Shown one piece after another: positions 1 through 12,018 of a stretch of 37,327 bases of DNA; the first letter of the stretch is position 1; each line of letters opens with the position of its first letter. Source of the DNA: Rhizophlyctis rosea (Eukaryota > Chytridiomycota > Chytridiomycetes > Rhizophlyctidales > Rhizophlyctidaceae); contig JADGJC010000334.1 in NCBI GenBank assembly GCA_027596075.1, positions 4,226-41,552 on the forward strand. Direction: 5' to 3'. Made by a program: the position numbers and the translations under genes. The notes under the pieces are model-generated. The model was not told the DNA's origin. It saw only the letters and a program-made list of their open reading frames with translations, and ran no database searches.

Positions 1-1844
1 AAAAAAAAAAAAAATTCGTCAGAACTCAACGTCAGAGTCAATGTGGTCAGAAGCGAAGTTCCGTTTCGTCATGAATGTGATGCGTGCTCACACGAAAAGA
101 TCTACATACGAGTCCGCTGAATCAGACAGATGGTCACATACTAATGGATACTGCATCTATCAAAAGTCTGCAACACTCAACATTGTGACACCAAAGTACG
201 ATGGTGGGGATTCACTTGTTGGCACATGGTGCTGCGGCTTGAGCTGTGCGTACTATGTCGTTTCCTTTCCTCCCCATAAGGGCCAAGAAAAGTCAAAAAA
301 AAGCCTGATTGTCGTCCACAAATTTAAGTCTAGAAGGTAAGGCGAGATCTTGGCCAGCAATCATTGTAAATTTGTACCCGGTAATGGTAGTTGGTTGTGC
401 TATCCGGACGTGGAACGTCTGACACAAGTTGAACCATGGGAGCACTCTGGCGCTCTCAATCCAAATATTTGCTTGTGTCTGAACATATTGGGTCATTTCA
501 CACGTGTAGTTTCAATTTGTATCTGATGTCAGCCTCCTTTCTTTTGTTCGTCGCGTTCGCTATGCGACCGCAGTTGATTGCTATTCGAAACGGAAAATGC
601 GCATCTCAATTTCCCACTCGCTATTTCTATGTCAGTTCACGTAGTAGGCACTAAGCTTGAGAGCGCGCTTGACTGTTTGTTCTCGAAGGGAATTAGCGGG
701 AAGGGTGATGCGGCGGTGAGGGTTGGGTGAACGTGTGTTATGTTGAAGTAGAATGGTGATCCGAGTGGGATATGAAAGCGGGAGGAGGCTTGGCGCGGAA
801 CGGAAATGAGGTTGGGCGTTTTCGGCAAGGTCGGTAAGTGAGGCAGGCGAGATGGTCTGGGAGACCGCATTGTTTGGTATGTTGACTACTATCGGCCTTG
901 TATGAGCTATGTGATGGTGTTTCGGCACCCCTCCCGGATGTGAAATTTGGAAACGTATACACGTCATCTGGCACGAATTAATGATCAGGGTCAATAACCT
1001 TGCGGGGGCAGGGATGGAAAGTAAGTCTGTGTATCAACGCGGGCAGCTAAGGCAATGTCATGGTCATTTGTCGTGGCTCGCGGATTGTACGATTTTTTTC
1101 CTTTGCGCTTACAACTAAGGCCGAAGCCGCAGAAAAAAAGTAAGGCCTCGTCATCTCGAAAGAGCTACCGGCTGATGCAATTTGGAGCTTCCCATCCATC
1201 AACGGACAAAGCATCCGATGAACCATCGCACTCATCGAGGTTGAGACATGTTTGTACTCACCATACCATTCTTCACGTGTGCCACCTTACCGATGAAGGC
1301 AAACATTTGATATCGGAAACACTCAACAACACGTGGGGCATCACAGCAACTCTGACTCTCAGTCAGAGCATACCGACTATACTGCATCTCAGCATAGTGA
1401 GGCAAAGCGGCAGATTGCATTACACATTCAATCTATGATATTTTCGACACCAATAATCACCATGAATGCATTGAAGCACGTCTGTTGCGATAGTTGGCCG
1501 CCTCCTTTTCTCTCAGTCTCGCATTTCCTTTTCCCTCATGCAATGAATGAAAAGAAAGAAAACGCTTCGCTGTTACATTGAATGATCGGTGTCCCGTGTG
1601 CTGTGCAGGTTTCGGAACAACTGCGTCAGTCGATATGGATTGAGTCGGTGATTGCAAGAGTAGTAAGAGTGACTCCAAACATTCTTTGTACCCGGTTCGA
1701 GCCATTTGTTATCTTAGACTGTCTTGGTGACCATCATGATTTCGATAAATGTGTCGCGCACCGTCACACCGAAGCTACCGAAGTTGATGTCTTTAGGCCT
1801 TGAATGCTCACGACCATACTTTTTGCAACCTCATCAATTAGAGT

Positions 1845-1863
1845 GGAACTCAAAATGAGTTCC
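1845..1863. repeat. Perfect inverted repeat, 8-bp arms, 3-nt loop
   Basis: GGAACTCA and TGAGTTCC flank an AAA loop. The right arm contains the ATG at 1855-1857 that opens a short reading frame. It could fold as a hairpin in RNA or bind a dimeric factor; the sequence alone does not decide. Confidence 0.6.
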
Positions 1864-2159
1864 ATTGCGCCTAATTCACACGATTCTGCAAGGGCAAACG
1901 ATCATGACGGAAGCGAAATGAGGCACAGATGTTACGGACCAGGGAAGCCATTCGCCATCTCTCGTCATTTCCACGACCTGACACAGCGTACTTTTTCTTT
2001 CATCAACAATCCCAATATCGTCATAGGCACGGCTAGATTCTCTGAATTCAGAAAATGCACTGCGTTTCGGGCAGAACACGCGAGTTGTCTTTGCACGAGC
2101 GGTCAAGGCAACTTGTCAAACTTGACATGGAATTGTTCGTTTTATTATCTTTAAAATAG

Positions 2160-2756
2160 GTTGTCACAATCGCCATTGATTATACAGACAAGCCCAAAAA
2201 GATTTCTCTTTCAAACGTTGATGAAGATCAGGATCGTCAATTCGCTATTGAAAGGAACGGAGACCCCTCTTGGACAATTCGGACGGATGTCAATTATATC
2301 CATCCTCCTCCATATTGGATGCTCATACCGAACAACTGTTCCCAATAGCATCATACACTTTCATATCTTACAATGTATGACGTTGATATCAACGATGATC
2401 AAACACTGGCGGCGCGGAAGCTGTACTTTGGCGCTGTTGTCTTAAGTGGGAGATGGTACCTGGTTCCTTTTTGGTGGGGTGGAAGAATGCAAAAAAGTAT
2501 TTGTGGAGGAGTTCAGACGACCCACGCATATGCAGGTGCAATCGCCCAATCTACCGGATTGATCTTTTGTTTAGGGCGTCCGGGGGCGCCAAAAGTGACA
2601 CTGCTTGATGGGACCTTCCAAATTCGAATTATGGCTTCGCTTTTGCGAATGTTTCAAGGGCCCGGCAAAGGCATTGCCCCCTTCAACATGTTAATTGCAC
2701 GTGCTTTCAAATCGGGCACCATCCAAACTTTGCTTGATTCGGACTACGATGAGTAA
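2160..2756 (+). pseudogene. Coding-like frame with one in-frame TAG; unrecognised
   Basis: One frame stays open for 198 codons except for a TAG at 2346-2348. It is preceded by an acceptor-like TTTAAAATAG, as if it were an internal or last exon. The conceptual protein has a protein-like mix: an acidic stretch DVDINDDQ, an aromatic stretch YLVPFWWGG, and an acidic end DSDYDE. It also contains HPPPYW, a PPxY-type motif like those in the 9.5-12.5 kb cluster, which may be chance. I do not recognise the family, find no upstream exon that joins cleanly, and cannot exclude a non-coding origin. If it was a gene, it is probably broken. Confidence 0.3.
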
Positions 2757-4390
2757 ATCTGCATGTCGCCTGACACACACAGCTCTGAATTCCTTTCCTC
2801 TCTTGTGCGGTTCTGGTTGAAATGTCCACTCTTACGCACTGAAGTGATCAGTCAAACATCGCTTGGACATCTTTCGGGTCATTGTTGTAAAAACGGTTTC
2901 AGAATTACCATTAGAGCAAGGTCGGCCTTGCATGTTCTAATATGGATGGGAACCGACGTATGGCCTTTTTTTTGCCGGATGTGACTGGTGAAAACTTTCG
3001 AAAACAATCCATTGCCTCGACGGGTCCATGGTACATGTGCAACTACGGACCAAGTCAAGGCCTATAAAGGATGAATACAGAAGAGTGCAGTTTTTGATGT
3101 CAATGAAGCTCATGCAGTACCACCAAATCTCGCCGGTTGACCAACAATTTCACTTTCATATTCGCCCGTAAACTAGTAAATGAACACTCCTCAGCGTCGA
3201 TGCCTATGGAGAGGAGAAAAATGTACATCGGCACTATCCAGGCAGGATTTTGTTTTGGAAGGCACGTTGTGGCTAGCACACTTCATTTATCGTTATTCGT
3301 CAGCAAACGCATCAGCCCAGTTGGAATCCTGCCATACCCTTGTAGCTCCATATCAATGACATTCATCACATGGGTCATGAGGTACGAGAAGAATGAAAGT
3401 CGTACTTCCTACTGCCATGAGTGTTTGTATTTCTTTTTGCGCAAAAACAGGTTCATGTTGGATTGTCTGAATGGTTGCAAGGCGAAGGTGAAAATGGGAT
3501 GGGGAGAGAATGATCCTTGCGGGCAAGGGGTTAAGACCCGGAAGAGGATGACAGTGGAACAAAACAGAAGGCGGAGAGAGACTTGCACAAAGAGTTTGGG
3601 AATCACTTGTTGCTTTCTATGTGATATCCCATGCTTCTGGGTTCGGTCATCTCGCCTGGTGCGGTGCCAGTGCCACACTTTATCTTTGCTGTCCATGAAT
3701 TGCATATGCATCTCCTTGCAAATCACAGATTCAACCAAAGATAAAACAAGAACCTTTCACAATCCCTGCACTACGGCGTACCATTGTTTGATGATCAAAC
3801 CGCACGGACAACTGTGTCAAAAGCATTCTTCTATTGACGAAGAGATTGAGCCTCCATCCAGCGATGCGTCTTCAGCACCATTGATGGTAGCGCACTGAGC
3901 CCGGAGGTAGAGCTAAGGAAAGAACAGATATACAAATGCAGAACAATAGATCTACGCCCTCTGCGCCCTCAATGACTTCGCGACCACTGTCATCAACGTG
4001 TTGGTTGCTCAACTGAATGTACTGGTTACAGTACCGAGGAATGACCAATGGCCTTTGATTGCGTGGACACGCAACTCCCGAAAGAATGGTTATGGGCGCG
4101 AAGTAGAACCAGTCAAGATGAGGCTGACTCCTTTTCTCTTCATCGGAACCATGCTAGGGAGCCTATCCAGACATGTCCTCGGAGTACCAAGAATGCCGTC
4201 TACGAACAGAGTGCCAGGTTAGCACGTGTTATTGTATATCGGTTGCAAAGTATGAATGTTCAACCTCCTCTTGATGGCACACTTAGCTCTGCCCACATCA
4301 CAAAACCTGGGAACGCCCTCACCTCAGTCTGACCGGAGTGTGGCGCAGCAATTTGACTGTGCCACCACAAAAGAATCCACCAAACGTGAA

Positions 4391-4423
4391 CCACGATCCC
4401 ACCATGATCCCACCATGATCCTC
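4391..4423. repeat. 11-bp tandem repeat, three copies
   Basis: The unit CCAYGATCCCA occurs three times in direct succession with two or three substitutions. It lies in gene-free sequence. No function is suggested. Confidence 0.7.
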
Positions 4424-5146
4424 CTGTTTTGATGTTTGATCTCTTATACCCATCTTAACAATATGAGTTATGTGCGGCGGGTGGGCTTCGTAGATAGATG
4501 AATGCGGTCCCTGCCCGGCATGCTTCATGACCATGATCCGTGATGTTGTACCGCGCATCTTGCCGTTTTGACTGACAGCCGTTACTTCCATGCATCTAAC
4601 CACTATGTTCAAGATGTAGAAATAATCCCTTATCATCTCTCTGAGCAGCCTGGACCATCACGTGCATGCATGTGGTCAAATCGCTCCCGACGCTTTGAAT
4701 TTTGCGATCGCCATTCTGCCATTCGGCAATGGGCAGACCTCCGCAAACACAGGGGCTCCGGCCGGTGGTACTACCCACGCGCTACTGACCGACACCAGAA
4801 AGAGTTTGCAAAACGCAAAGCCTACACATGCTAGCATGTTGCAACCAACGGCGAGCTGCGCATCCGACGAACACATCTGCGCCCAGTTGTTGCACAAGAA
4901 AGAGCTCCGGAAAGAGGTTTTGCGGCCTCAATCCCACTTGTACATAGACTTTCTCCGCCTCCAACGTCCGACATGATCCCTTCAAAGCCATCGAAACGCC
5001 CTCTAAGCACGATTTCAATCGACGGAAGTTTTCTCAAACTTGGTTATCACAAACCCTTCTCAACATCCTGGCAAATTAGAGACGGCTCTTACCATACCCA
5101 AATCTTCTCGAAACCCATCGTTCAATTCTAACTCCACCGATCCATA

Positions 5147-6343
5147 ATGAACGACCCAAAACAACTCCCAGACCGCCTCCTCCTCTCCCAACAACAACTA
5201 GCCATCCTCAACTTCACACCAGTCGTCATCGCCCTCTGCATATCCACACATACAATCTACCGAGCATTTCGAGACTATCTTCCCCGGCGAACTATTCTAA
5301 CAGGATGTCAACTCCTCCTCACCTTGCTGTCCGTCCCGACGATCATTGCTTCGGGGTTTATGTACTACTACCTGAGAAGACCCCCTACAAGTGCATGGCA
5401 ATCGGGTGCTGAGAAGTTCTCGAGAATCGCAAAACCGTGTTTGATTTTGGTGTTTGTGGGGTTTTTGTTATGTCAGCAGTTTAGGTGAGTGATGAGGGGG
5501 CGGAGGGGAGTTACCTCGCCACGATACACTGATTTGTGTGGGCTTACAGGTATAGAGTCGTAATACCCAACCATCGGAAACGCGACGTCACACTGCTGGC
5601 AGTCACTCTCACCATCGGGAGCATATACTTTGTCCTAGCCTCCCTGGAAGCGGCTGGCATTCTGATCGCACAAACTTCCGCGTTCTTGATTTATGAACTC
5701 GGCTACTTCATCTTCCCTTTCTACGTGTAAGTTTTACATCTCGTCACTCCAACACAATGAACTGCATAACACCCCCCCATCCCACAGCGTAATAGTCGAC
5801 AACATAATCTCCATCCAAATCCTCCGAACCCTCCTCCGCGTAAAACAATCCCTCCTCGCTCTTTCCTCCCTCCCCGCATCAACGTACACAACTCCCCGCC
5901 CCTCAACCACCACGCGTGGGCGTCCATCCACAACCCGCGGCCCATCCTACAGTCAAATCACCTCCTCAAAGTCTGACTCAACCCCAACAATAGTCTTACT
6001 CCCCCTCCCCGCAACACCACCATCCCACCTGCCTCCCTGCCACACTCCACCTGCTTTACCCTCCCATAACTTTGCTCAGGGAAAGAGTTATGATGTAGGG
6101 CAGCCGGATGACCATTCCTTAAGTCAGAGTATAAGATCGTTGATTGGGAACCTAATAGCCATGTGGGTTTTCTTACTGGCGGACATAGCAGGTTTAGCAA
6201 CCATAGCGAGCGGATACATCGATGTGTCGAGTTTAATTATTGGGTGGGGGACTTGTTTAGGTGTTGCGTTGCTGCTGTGGTTTTATATGAGGTTTGGCAG
6301 GGTTGTGAGGAGTGAGGCTGCACGGATGCCGTTTGCTGAGTGA
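5147..6343 (+). CDS. Seven-TM GPCR-like membrane protein, orphan
   Basis: Three exons (5147-5484, 5550-5726, 5788-6343) join in phase into 356 aa. The introns are 65 and 61 nt, with GTGAGT and GTAAGT donors and CAG acceptors. Hydrophobic segments fall near residues 18-39, 50-75, 96-112, 125-147, 156-182, 289-312 and 318-341. This is a 7TM plan with a long, Pro/Ser/Thr-rich loop of about 100 residues between TM5 and TM6, where GPCRs have intracellular loop 3. That loop is low complexity and rich in serine and threonine, so it could be phosphorylated. There is no signal peptide. TM7 has no lysine, which argues against a retinal-binding opsin. I do not recognise the family, and the ligand and signalling role are unknown. 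The start is the first ATG after stops and gives a short polar N-terminus. Confidence 0.85.
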
Positions 6344-7960
6344 GGTGTGTGCGCAGGGAGGTTCACCGTTTGGTGTTTAGAGGATAATGGCCTCCAGGAG
6401 GTGGAAGTTTTGATATACCCCGTCCGCAGCGAACTTTGTAAATATTGATGTTTATACAATCGAATCTTCAATCTGAGATTTCGCATGATACACGAGATGA
6501 GGGACGCAGTTGGAAGATCCACAGCAATCAACGCAATCAAAGTAAACAGTCGCCCATTCCCTGACTTCGTCCAGTCGTGTTCCCGTATATCATCTCACAT
6601 GACCACAGCTCAAAGAGCATCTTACACGTGACTACAGACACATTCATCGGAATTAGTCATAGTTGAGTTGCCTCAGATCTGATCATTGGCCACTCACCAG
6701 TTATCCTTGCAAAGCCAGCGGATCCTGCTCAGAACACGGGAGGTGGTCCCCTCCGTAACCAAGACGGTACTTCCAATTTCGGCAACCCTTCCAACCAGTC
6801 TCCTTACTCCACCAACCACTGTTGCCGCCTGCACTCAAAAGCGTCTTCCTCCAATTCTACCTGCCTGAAAATCTAATTGATGTATGGCATAACTACTCTA
6901 TTCTCTTCCCTGTTTCGTTCTTCCCTGTTTCCATCAAAAAGCACTTCGTTTGCGATAGTTTCCAACACGGTATTTTTGAGTTCAAGTCCTGCGTCTCGAG
7001 ACATAATTGCGGGTTGTCTTGGGCGAAGGATGCCAAACGGGCTTCTTGGGCACGGATACGGCTCTGCAGCTGAGTGGAAGTAACATTTCGTCGCGGAGAC
7101 GTTCAGCTCAATTACGATACGAAGCAGACTGATTGCTGAAGTCGGGCATGGAATGGGAGGGTAAACAAAAGCGTTGCCCTTAGATTCATCGAAACTGATC
7201 TTTTTGGACAAGCCTTGACGGTTCAGACACAGAGCTTTCTGGGAGTGGTGAACAGCCCGATTTATATTACAAAAAAGCATGTTGTGCCACTGCACCGCCG
7301 CCAAATACTCCATGTAAAATCTATTTACTTTGTCTAGTACGTCGGACACTGTTGACATTTGCTTATCATAGCATCTCAAGATTGCTTATGGAATGGGAGG
7401 TTTGAGCCATGATATTTACCTCGGCTGAAGAAATTGGATGGGTGGTGTGGGATACCAGTATACCATCCTCAAGCAAAACATGTATATATTCACTCAATGG
7501 GTGCGATGAGATGGGCAGGTAGTAAGGCCTCCATTGTCAGAGATGATTGGATGTTTGCAGGTCAAGGACAGTGCCGACTCCTAAGCATCGCGGTCCATGT
7601 CAAACACCAAGCAGCTGAGCAGGATGAGAACACTGCAGACGATACATTGTATGACCGATCATAAGATTGCCATGAAGCCTCAAATTTCAAATGGTTTTTA
7701 GCACAGCAGCACTGCGATTACCGGAGTCTTCATCCTGATCCTGTGGACCCGTACGACGGAGTCAAAAGAAGGGATGGAAGAAGGTCGATCCGAATTGTAA
7801 ACCTTCCTCTGGCGCGTAACTTACCTGGCCACATCGCGTGAAGTTTGTTCCATTCAACAGCGGCTTCTGTCGTACTTTCAGGGACTTCACTATTACAATT
7901 TATCGTAGCCACATATAACGTCGGCAACACCTGAAGGTGCGGAGCACAAATCACACACAA
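6344..7960. other. No gene seen
   Basis: Short frames on both strands show no domain, signal peptide or joinable exons. A Gly/Asn/Pro-rich frame around 6705-6870 could be part of a low-complexity protein, but it has no start and no flanking exon I can support. Confidence 0.45.
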
Positions 7961-8404
7961 ATGTCCGATCTACTCAACGATTCTAGTTCCTACCGGCAGC
8001 TAGCCAAACGTCTCCGAAAGCGAAACAGCACCTCTGTGAAAGTACGCGAGACTATTCAAGCCGAGGAGGCCCGATTGTCTGCGCTCAAGTCAGATTGCTT
8101 TGTCCTACGAGAACGCTCGCAGAAGCTGGAGACCAAAATATCCCTATGGAAAGCCATAGCAGGTGAGATGTCCGTTTCAGAGAGGCAAGCAGGGGCAAAA
8201 GGGTTGTAAACAGAGCAAGAACTGTTGCAATTTATGGAAGAAAGCAGGGAAATGGAGGAGTACTTGGAATAGAGTAGGCGGCAGATGGCGTTGTGGAGAC
8301 AAGAGTCTGACGAACGGATTGCAAGGATGTTGGCGAGCGGGTCGGAAATACAAAGGTCGTCTTTGCTATTGTGCGATATGGCACCACCCCATCCTCTGAG
8401 GTAG
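7961..8404 (+). pseudogene. Degenerate member of the coiled-coil PPxY cluster
   Basis: The frame starts MSDLL and continues with RQLAKRL, closely matching the start MSDLT..RQLAKHL of the minus-strand gene at 12019-12546. A charged coiled coil follows, with LWKAIA against WWRAIA in that gene. The frame has a TAA at 8207-8209 and a TAG at 8270-8272. The TAA can be removed by a 51-nt GT-AG intron (8163-8213). The TAG can be removed only by a less convincing 66-nt intron (8260-8325). The end reads APPHPLR where the relatives have PPPPYSE, so the PY tyrosine is lost. I infer a decaying copy in opposite orientation to the rest. A diverged functional gene using both introns remains possible. Confidence 0.45.
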
Positions 8405-9549
8405 ATCCATTGAGCTTGTAGGAACATAGTAAGCTCAACAAAGTATCATCCAGTCATTCTTCAGTCATGAACTCTAATCGAATTCTTAGCAATGTGCTCG
8501 GGAGTCTCGACTACCGAACTCATCGCTATCCTGTCCGCCAAATTCGCTATATTTCAACCCGCCGCCCCGTATCCTGCCCACCGCTTGCTTCTACGAAATG
8601 AGTCACGTCTGTTCGCCAGAAGTACATACAAATAAACTTATCGTTCCTCACATGCCTCTCTGACGAGGTGATGGAGTAAAGTATAACATATATAACCGGA
8701 TAAGGTAACCGCTTACACAGCGAGTGACGGTTGCTGTATTGCGCATTGGGGATTGAGGCATAATAGTTATAATGAACTTGGGGAAGGGGGAAGGGGTCAT
8801 TCTTTTGCACGCTGCCAGCCTGTAGATCAATGCTCCTTGGCGTTTACGTGACAAGCAAATCTCGCCAGTGCCTTTACGAACATATGGTGTTGCCTTTCCT
8901 CAAAAACTAGTCAAGTTATGGTACAACCGGTCCCGGTTATGATTCGTCAGTGCTGTGACCCACCCATTTGCGAACCACTCGTTCGCAGTGGACCCTTTTT
9001 CCTGGGAAGCAACACATTGGTCCCCATTTCAATCATCAACCACATCCAAGCATCCATACCACCATGCGAACGTTTTGCTGATGAAAATCAACCTGCTTCC
9101 ATAAATCCTTGGTCCTGCAGAAGTGAACACGAACTCAATTCTTGGTACAGGAAATGCTCATTTCAAATTGGTCATGCACGTAGCCTAGAAGAGCACACGA
9201 CATGCACTATAAGACGGCTCAGGTCCAGGCTCTCTCCTTTATGGACCGGCTTCCGCCAACTATGTATTAAGCTCATCCCGTCGGCGTTGACGTATCACCG
9301 TTGCAGCTCCTCCGCTTAACTGATAGGGAACGTTCCAACAAATCTAGTCTGCGAGTGCGGAGTCAGAGCAGTAGAAGGTTGAAATCAGGCGGTGGAAGGT
9401 CAATGTGGGAAGGGACTTCAAAGTAATGGGGACTCAGCTTGACATGGGTCAAGGGAAGAAGGTTTATGGGTAACAGAACGCTAAGGCGAATCAATGGATG
9501 AGTCCTCATCTTCGGGATTTCCTTGATGGTCCTTCATTCAGGCAGGAGA
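8405..9549. other. No gene seen
   Basis: A 133-codon frame at 8918-9319 (+) has no recognisable features and an unusual, Cys/Ser-rich make-up. I do not call it a gene. There are no repeats of note. Confidence 0.45.
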
Positions 9550-9854
9550 CTACTTACACGCACGCTCCGAAAACAAAGGGTCCATTTCAGAGTACGGCGG
9601 CGGTACCTTTTGGTCATATGCAGTACGAAAGCCCTCCTCTCGCAGCCGCTGATATTCCCTTGCATCTTCTGGACTCAATTGTTGCGCAAACCGGTCTCGA
9701 TCTTCTTCAATGTCACTAATCAACCGGTTGAGTCTTTGCCGGCCTTCTACAAGTGCCTTCTTTGCTTCTTCTTCTTGAAGCTGAAGCAGCTCTCCCGCAA
9801 CGCCCTTCAGCCACTTGATTTGTCTAATCAATGGGTCCAGGTTGTGTTGCGGGA
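9550..9854 (-). CDS. PPPY coiled-coil protein, C-terminal exon or fragment
   Basis: An open minus-strand frame encodes a Glu/Gln/Arg-rich helix that looks like a coiled coil, beginning around RQIKWLKGVAGELLQL and ending with VPPPYSE close to the stop at 9550-9552. The helix matches the WWRAIADELLALEKEE part of the 12019-12546 protein in position and character. No ATG is available in this frame, and a TAA lies just upstream. An acceptor-like AATCAG at 9855-9860 would make this an internal or last exon. A possible upstream exon at about 9942-10036 (helical, reads YEELENWIQIQ) does not join with certainty. A GTAAGT donor overlaps the stop, so the gene may continue downstream. It may be complete and spliced, or truncated. 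Confidence 0.45.
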
Positions 9855-10214
9855 CTGATTCATTACGTTGTTGAGGAGAATCCCGCCGCGATTACATAAC
9901 CAAGCTGTGCGACCATTGCGGAAGTCCTACAGACACATCAGTGCAGACGAAGTTGAGCTGTTGAGTGGTGAAGTTTGCATATTGCGATATCAACGATTGA
10001 ATTTGTATCCAATTTTCAAGCTCTTCATAAGAACTATGGCCATAATGACGTCAATTTTTCCCTCACATCAGAGATGATGTGGCAGCCGGATAACATTCAA
10101 TCATCATCCGCGAGGCACCGTCTCGACTTCATCGCCCCGCCAGCATTCGACATCGCGCCCATTCTCGCGCAGCATGAGCAGAAATCGATGACCGCTTGGG
10201 GACTAACTGACCCA

Positions 10215-11167
10215 TCACATATTCCACATCCTATTCTCGAGCCACAATCCAGACGCCTCCGCACAAGCGTCCCATATGCCTAATACTAAGATGGTACCCA
10301 AGCCAAGAACGACGGCGCTGGCAAGTATGTAAATACATGTAGTAGCGCAGTGGTCTATCGAAACGTCAGGATTTGATATGATGAATGCATTAAGAATGGC
10401 AGCTTACCCGAGGACACAACACCCGTCGCAGCAGCTTGTACCCCTCGTTGCTGTTTCCCAGCTAATTGCTCCTCACGCTCCTTCCACAAAACATTCACCC
10501 TTTCCCTCACATCCCGAAGCGTATCAACTATCCCCACAGGCCCATTAACCTGCTTGTGCAATGCATCCAACTTTGCTTTGGCCGTCCTCACATAAGATAT
10601 CACCCTCTCGATATGGTCCCGGTCTGCTTCACCTGGACGTCGCTGGAGCTCATCTTGTGTGGTTACGACAGTGGAGTAGGGTGGTGGTGGCATTCGGAAC
10701 TCTGGAAAAGAGTGGATACGGGAGTCTGCGCGTAGTCGCAAATGTGGGAAGGGTTGTGATGGCTCGGGGGGATTGAATGGAGGTGCCGAGTGTGTCGGAC
10801 GCTGAGGGCAGGAAGAGATCCGTGATGTTTGTGCTGGTCGTTGTTGGTGCTGTGGAGGAGGCTGCACTGGTCTGGCTGGAGTCGCAACGTGCTGGGGTGG
10901 TATGTTTTGCTCAGATGAAGATGCTCCTGGTGATGGCTCCAATTCTGTGGACGAAGAAAAGGATACACGCTGTGATTCCTCAGCGACAAGTTGCTGCATT
11001 TCGCGTATTTCAGCCAGCAGGTTTCCCGGATCGCGCAACCGCGTCTCTCGCTCAGCCCTCCGCTGACGCCTTCGTTCCTCAAATTCTTGCAACCATATCA
11101 AATTCTGTCGTTCAAGTTGTTGAAGCTGTTGGCGGTACGGTTTGATTTGACTGGTGATGCCGGACAT
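10215..11167 (-). CDS. PPPPY coiled-coil protein with C-terminal TM anchor
   Basis: Two exons (11167-10408 and 10354-10215) join in phase to 299 aa. The intron is 53 nt, with a GTAAGC donor, a CCTGAC branch site and a TAG acceptor. The N-terminus MSGITSQ leads into a Gln/Arg/Glu-rich coiled coil (about residues 8-67). A Pro/Ser/Gln-rich linker (about 70-158) follows, then PPPPYS at residues 160-165 and a second charged helix (about 170-240). The second exon encodes one hydrophobic segment (IYILASAVVLGLGTILVLG) and a short polar tail. PPxY motifs are known ligands of WW domains, notably of NEDD4/Rsp5 ubiquitin ligases, and several yeast Rsp5 adaptors are membrane proteins with PPxY. A similar adaptor role here is inference. 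I recognise no named family. Confidence 0.72.
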
Positions 11168-12018
11168 TGATGCAGTGAGTTGGCGACAGCGGCAATTGGA
11201 TGTAAGAGATTACACAAAAGAAGTGGAGCTGCGCAATAAGCTATGGCAACGGCAACTCTGACTCCACGAAAAAATTATCGTGCCGCTGAAGCGCAGCCGT
11301 CGGGAGATGCGCGCAACTGCACATCATGAAAACCCCATCAAGGGGATGTTCACTATTGTTTACCCGCAATTGAGGCGAACCAATCACACCGCGTACAGTC
11401 TGTCGGGAATGGAATCTGGAAGCGTCGCTCACACCAACCGTACCAAATCGATTTGATCATCGCTTTGTGGTTGCTTATGTCTGAGTGGCCAGCGCCACCA
11501 ATGCACCGTCGAACATCATGCACCACAAAGACCAAAAGAAGAAGAAGCAGACTATGTCGCACATACGTCTTGGTATAATACCACGTACAAACCAGAACCC
11601 TCAATGCCTCCGATGGCTGTAGCGATGGTTGGTAATTGATTTGAATGAAGAGCACCGACCCGTTTGTTCAAAATATTTTGCCTGATACCCAGCATTGCAT
11701 CCATTCCAGCCTTTGGAGCGGGGTAAAGAGAGAGACACATTGAACTTTGCAGGGTTTATACACCTTCTCCATGCGTACACAGCCACCCAAACACCATCCT
11801 TGTTCACAGATCTGTTTGTATACGACGCGCGGCATCGAGACGAGGGAAGGGGATTTGGTCGGGATTTCAAAGCCGAAGGAAGGGTTTTAGGGTTGGGGGC
11901 GGTGGCAAAAGGAGGTACATCATGGTGAAACCTACATCACACACAGAAAACAATCTCATGAGAAAAGACGCAAGGCTCGACCACCGACAAAGTGACAAGA
12001 CGATTACGTACGGGGATG
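11168..12018. other. Intergenic, no gene seen
   Basis: Between the two PPPPY genes I see only short frames on both strands. A GTACGT donor-like site at about 12006-12011 on the minus strand lies just after the stop of the 12019-12546 frame, so a 3' UTR intron or further exon is possible. Confidence 0.4.

Larger units (their letters stand above)
1..5146. other. Gene-poor region, no confident gene
   Basis: The window opens with a run of 14 A. I see no signal peptide, recognisable domain or chain of in-phase exons here. Open frames are short and mostly overlap on both strands. The exceptions worth noting are a coding-like stretch at 2160-2756 with one in-frame stop, an 8-bp-arm inverted repeat at 1845-1863 and an 11-bp tandem repeat at 4391-4423, each listed separately. 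Confidence 0.5.

Noticed and set aside
1..14. Poly-A run as a telomere or retroelement tail
   Set aside because: No telomeric repeat and no reverse-transcriptase coding sequence next to it; it may be an assembly edge.
632..994. 120-codon minus-strand frame
   Set aside because: Several overlapping frames on the same strand are equally open, which reflects base composition; no features support coding.
1685..1705. tRNA B-box-like GGTTCGAGCC
   Set aside because: No A box at the right distance and no pairing acceptor stem around it.
3137..3898. 253-codon open frame on the plus strand
   Set aside because: Composition is rich in Cys, His, Met and Ser with no domain or signal peptide, long opposite-strand frames overlap it, and it has no intron or start context. 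Probably chance.
5147..6343. Opsin that would use retinal from the nearby oxygenase
   Set aside because: TM7 has no lysine to bind retinal.
8918..9319. 133-codon plus-strand frame
   Set aside because: No recognisable domain, biased Cys/Ser composition and no splice or promoter context.
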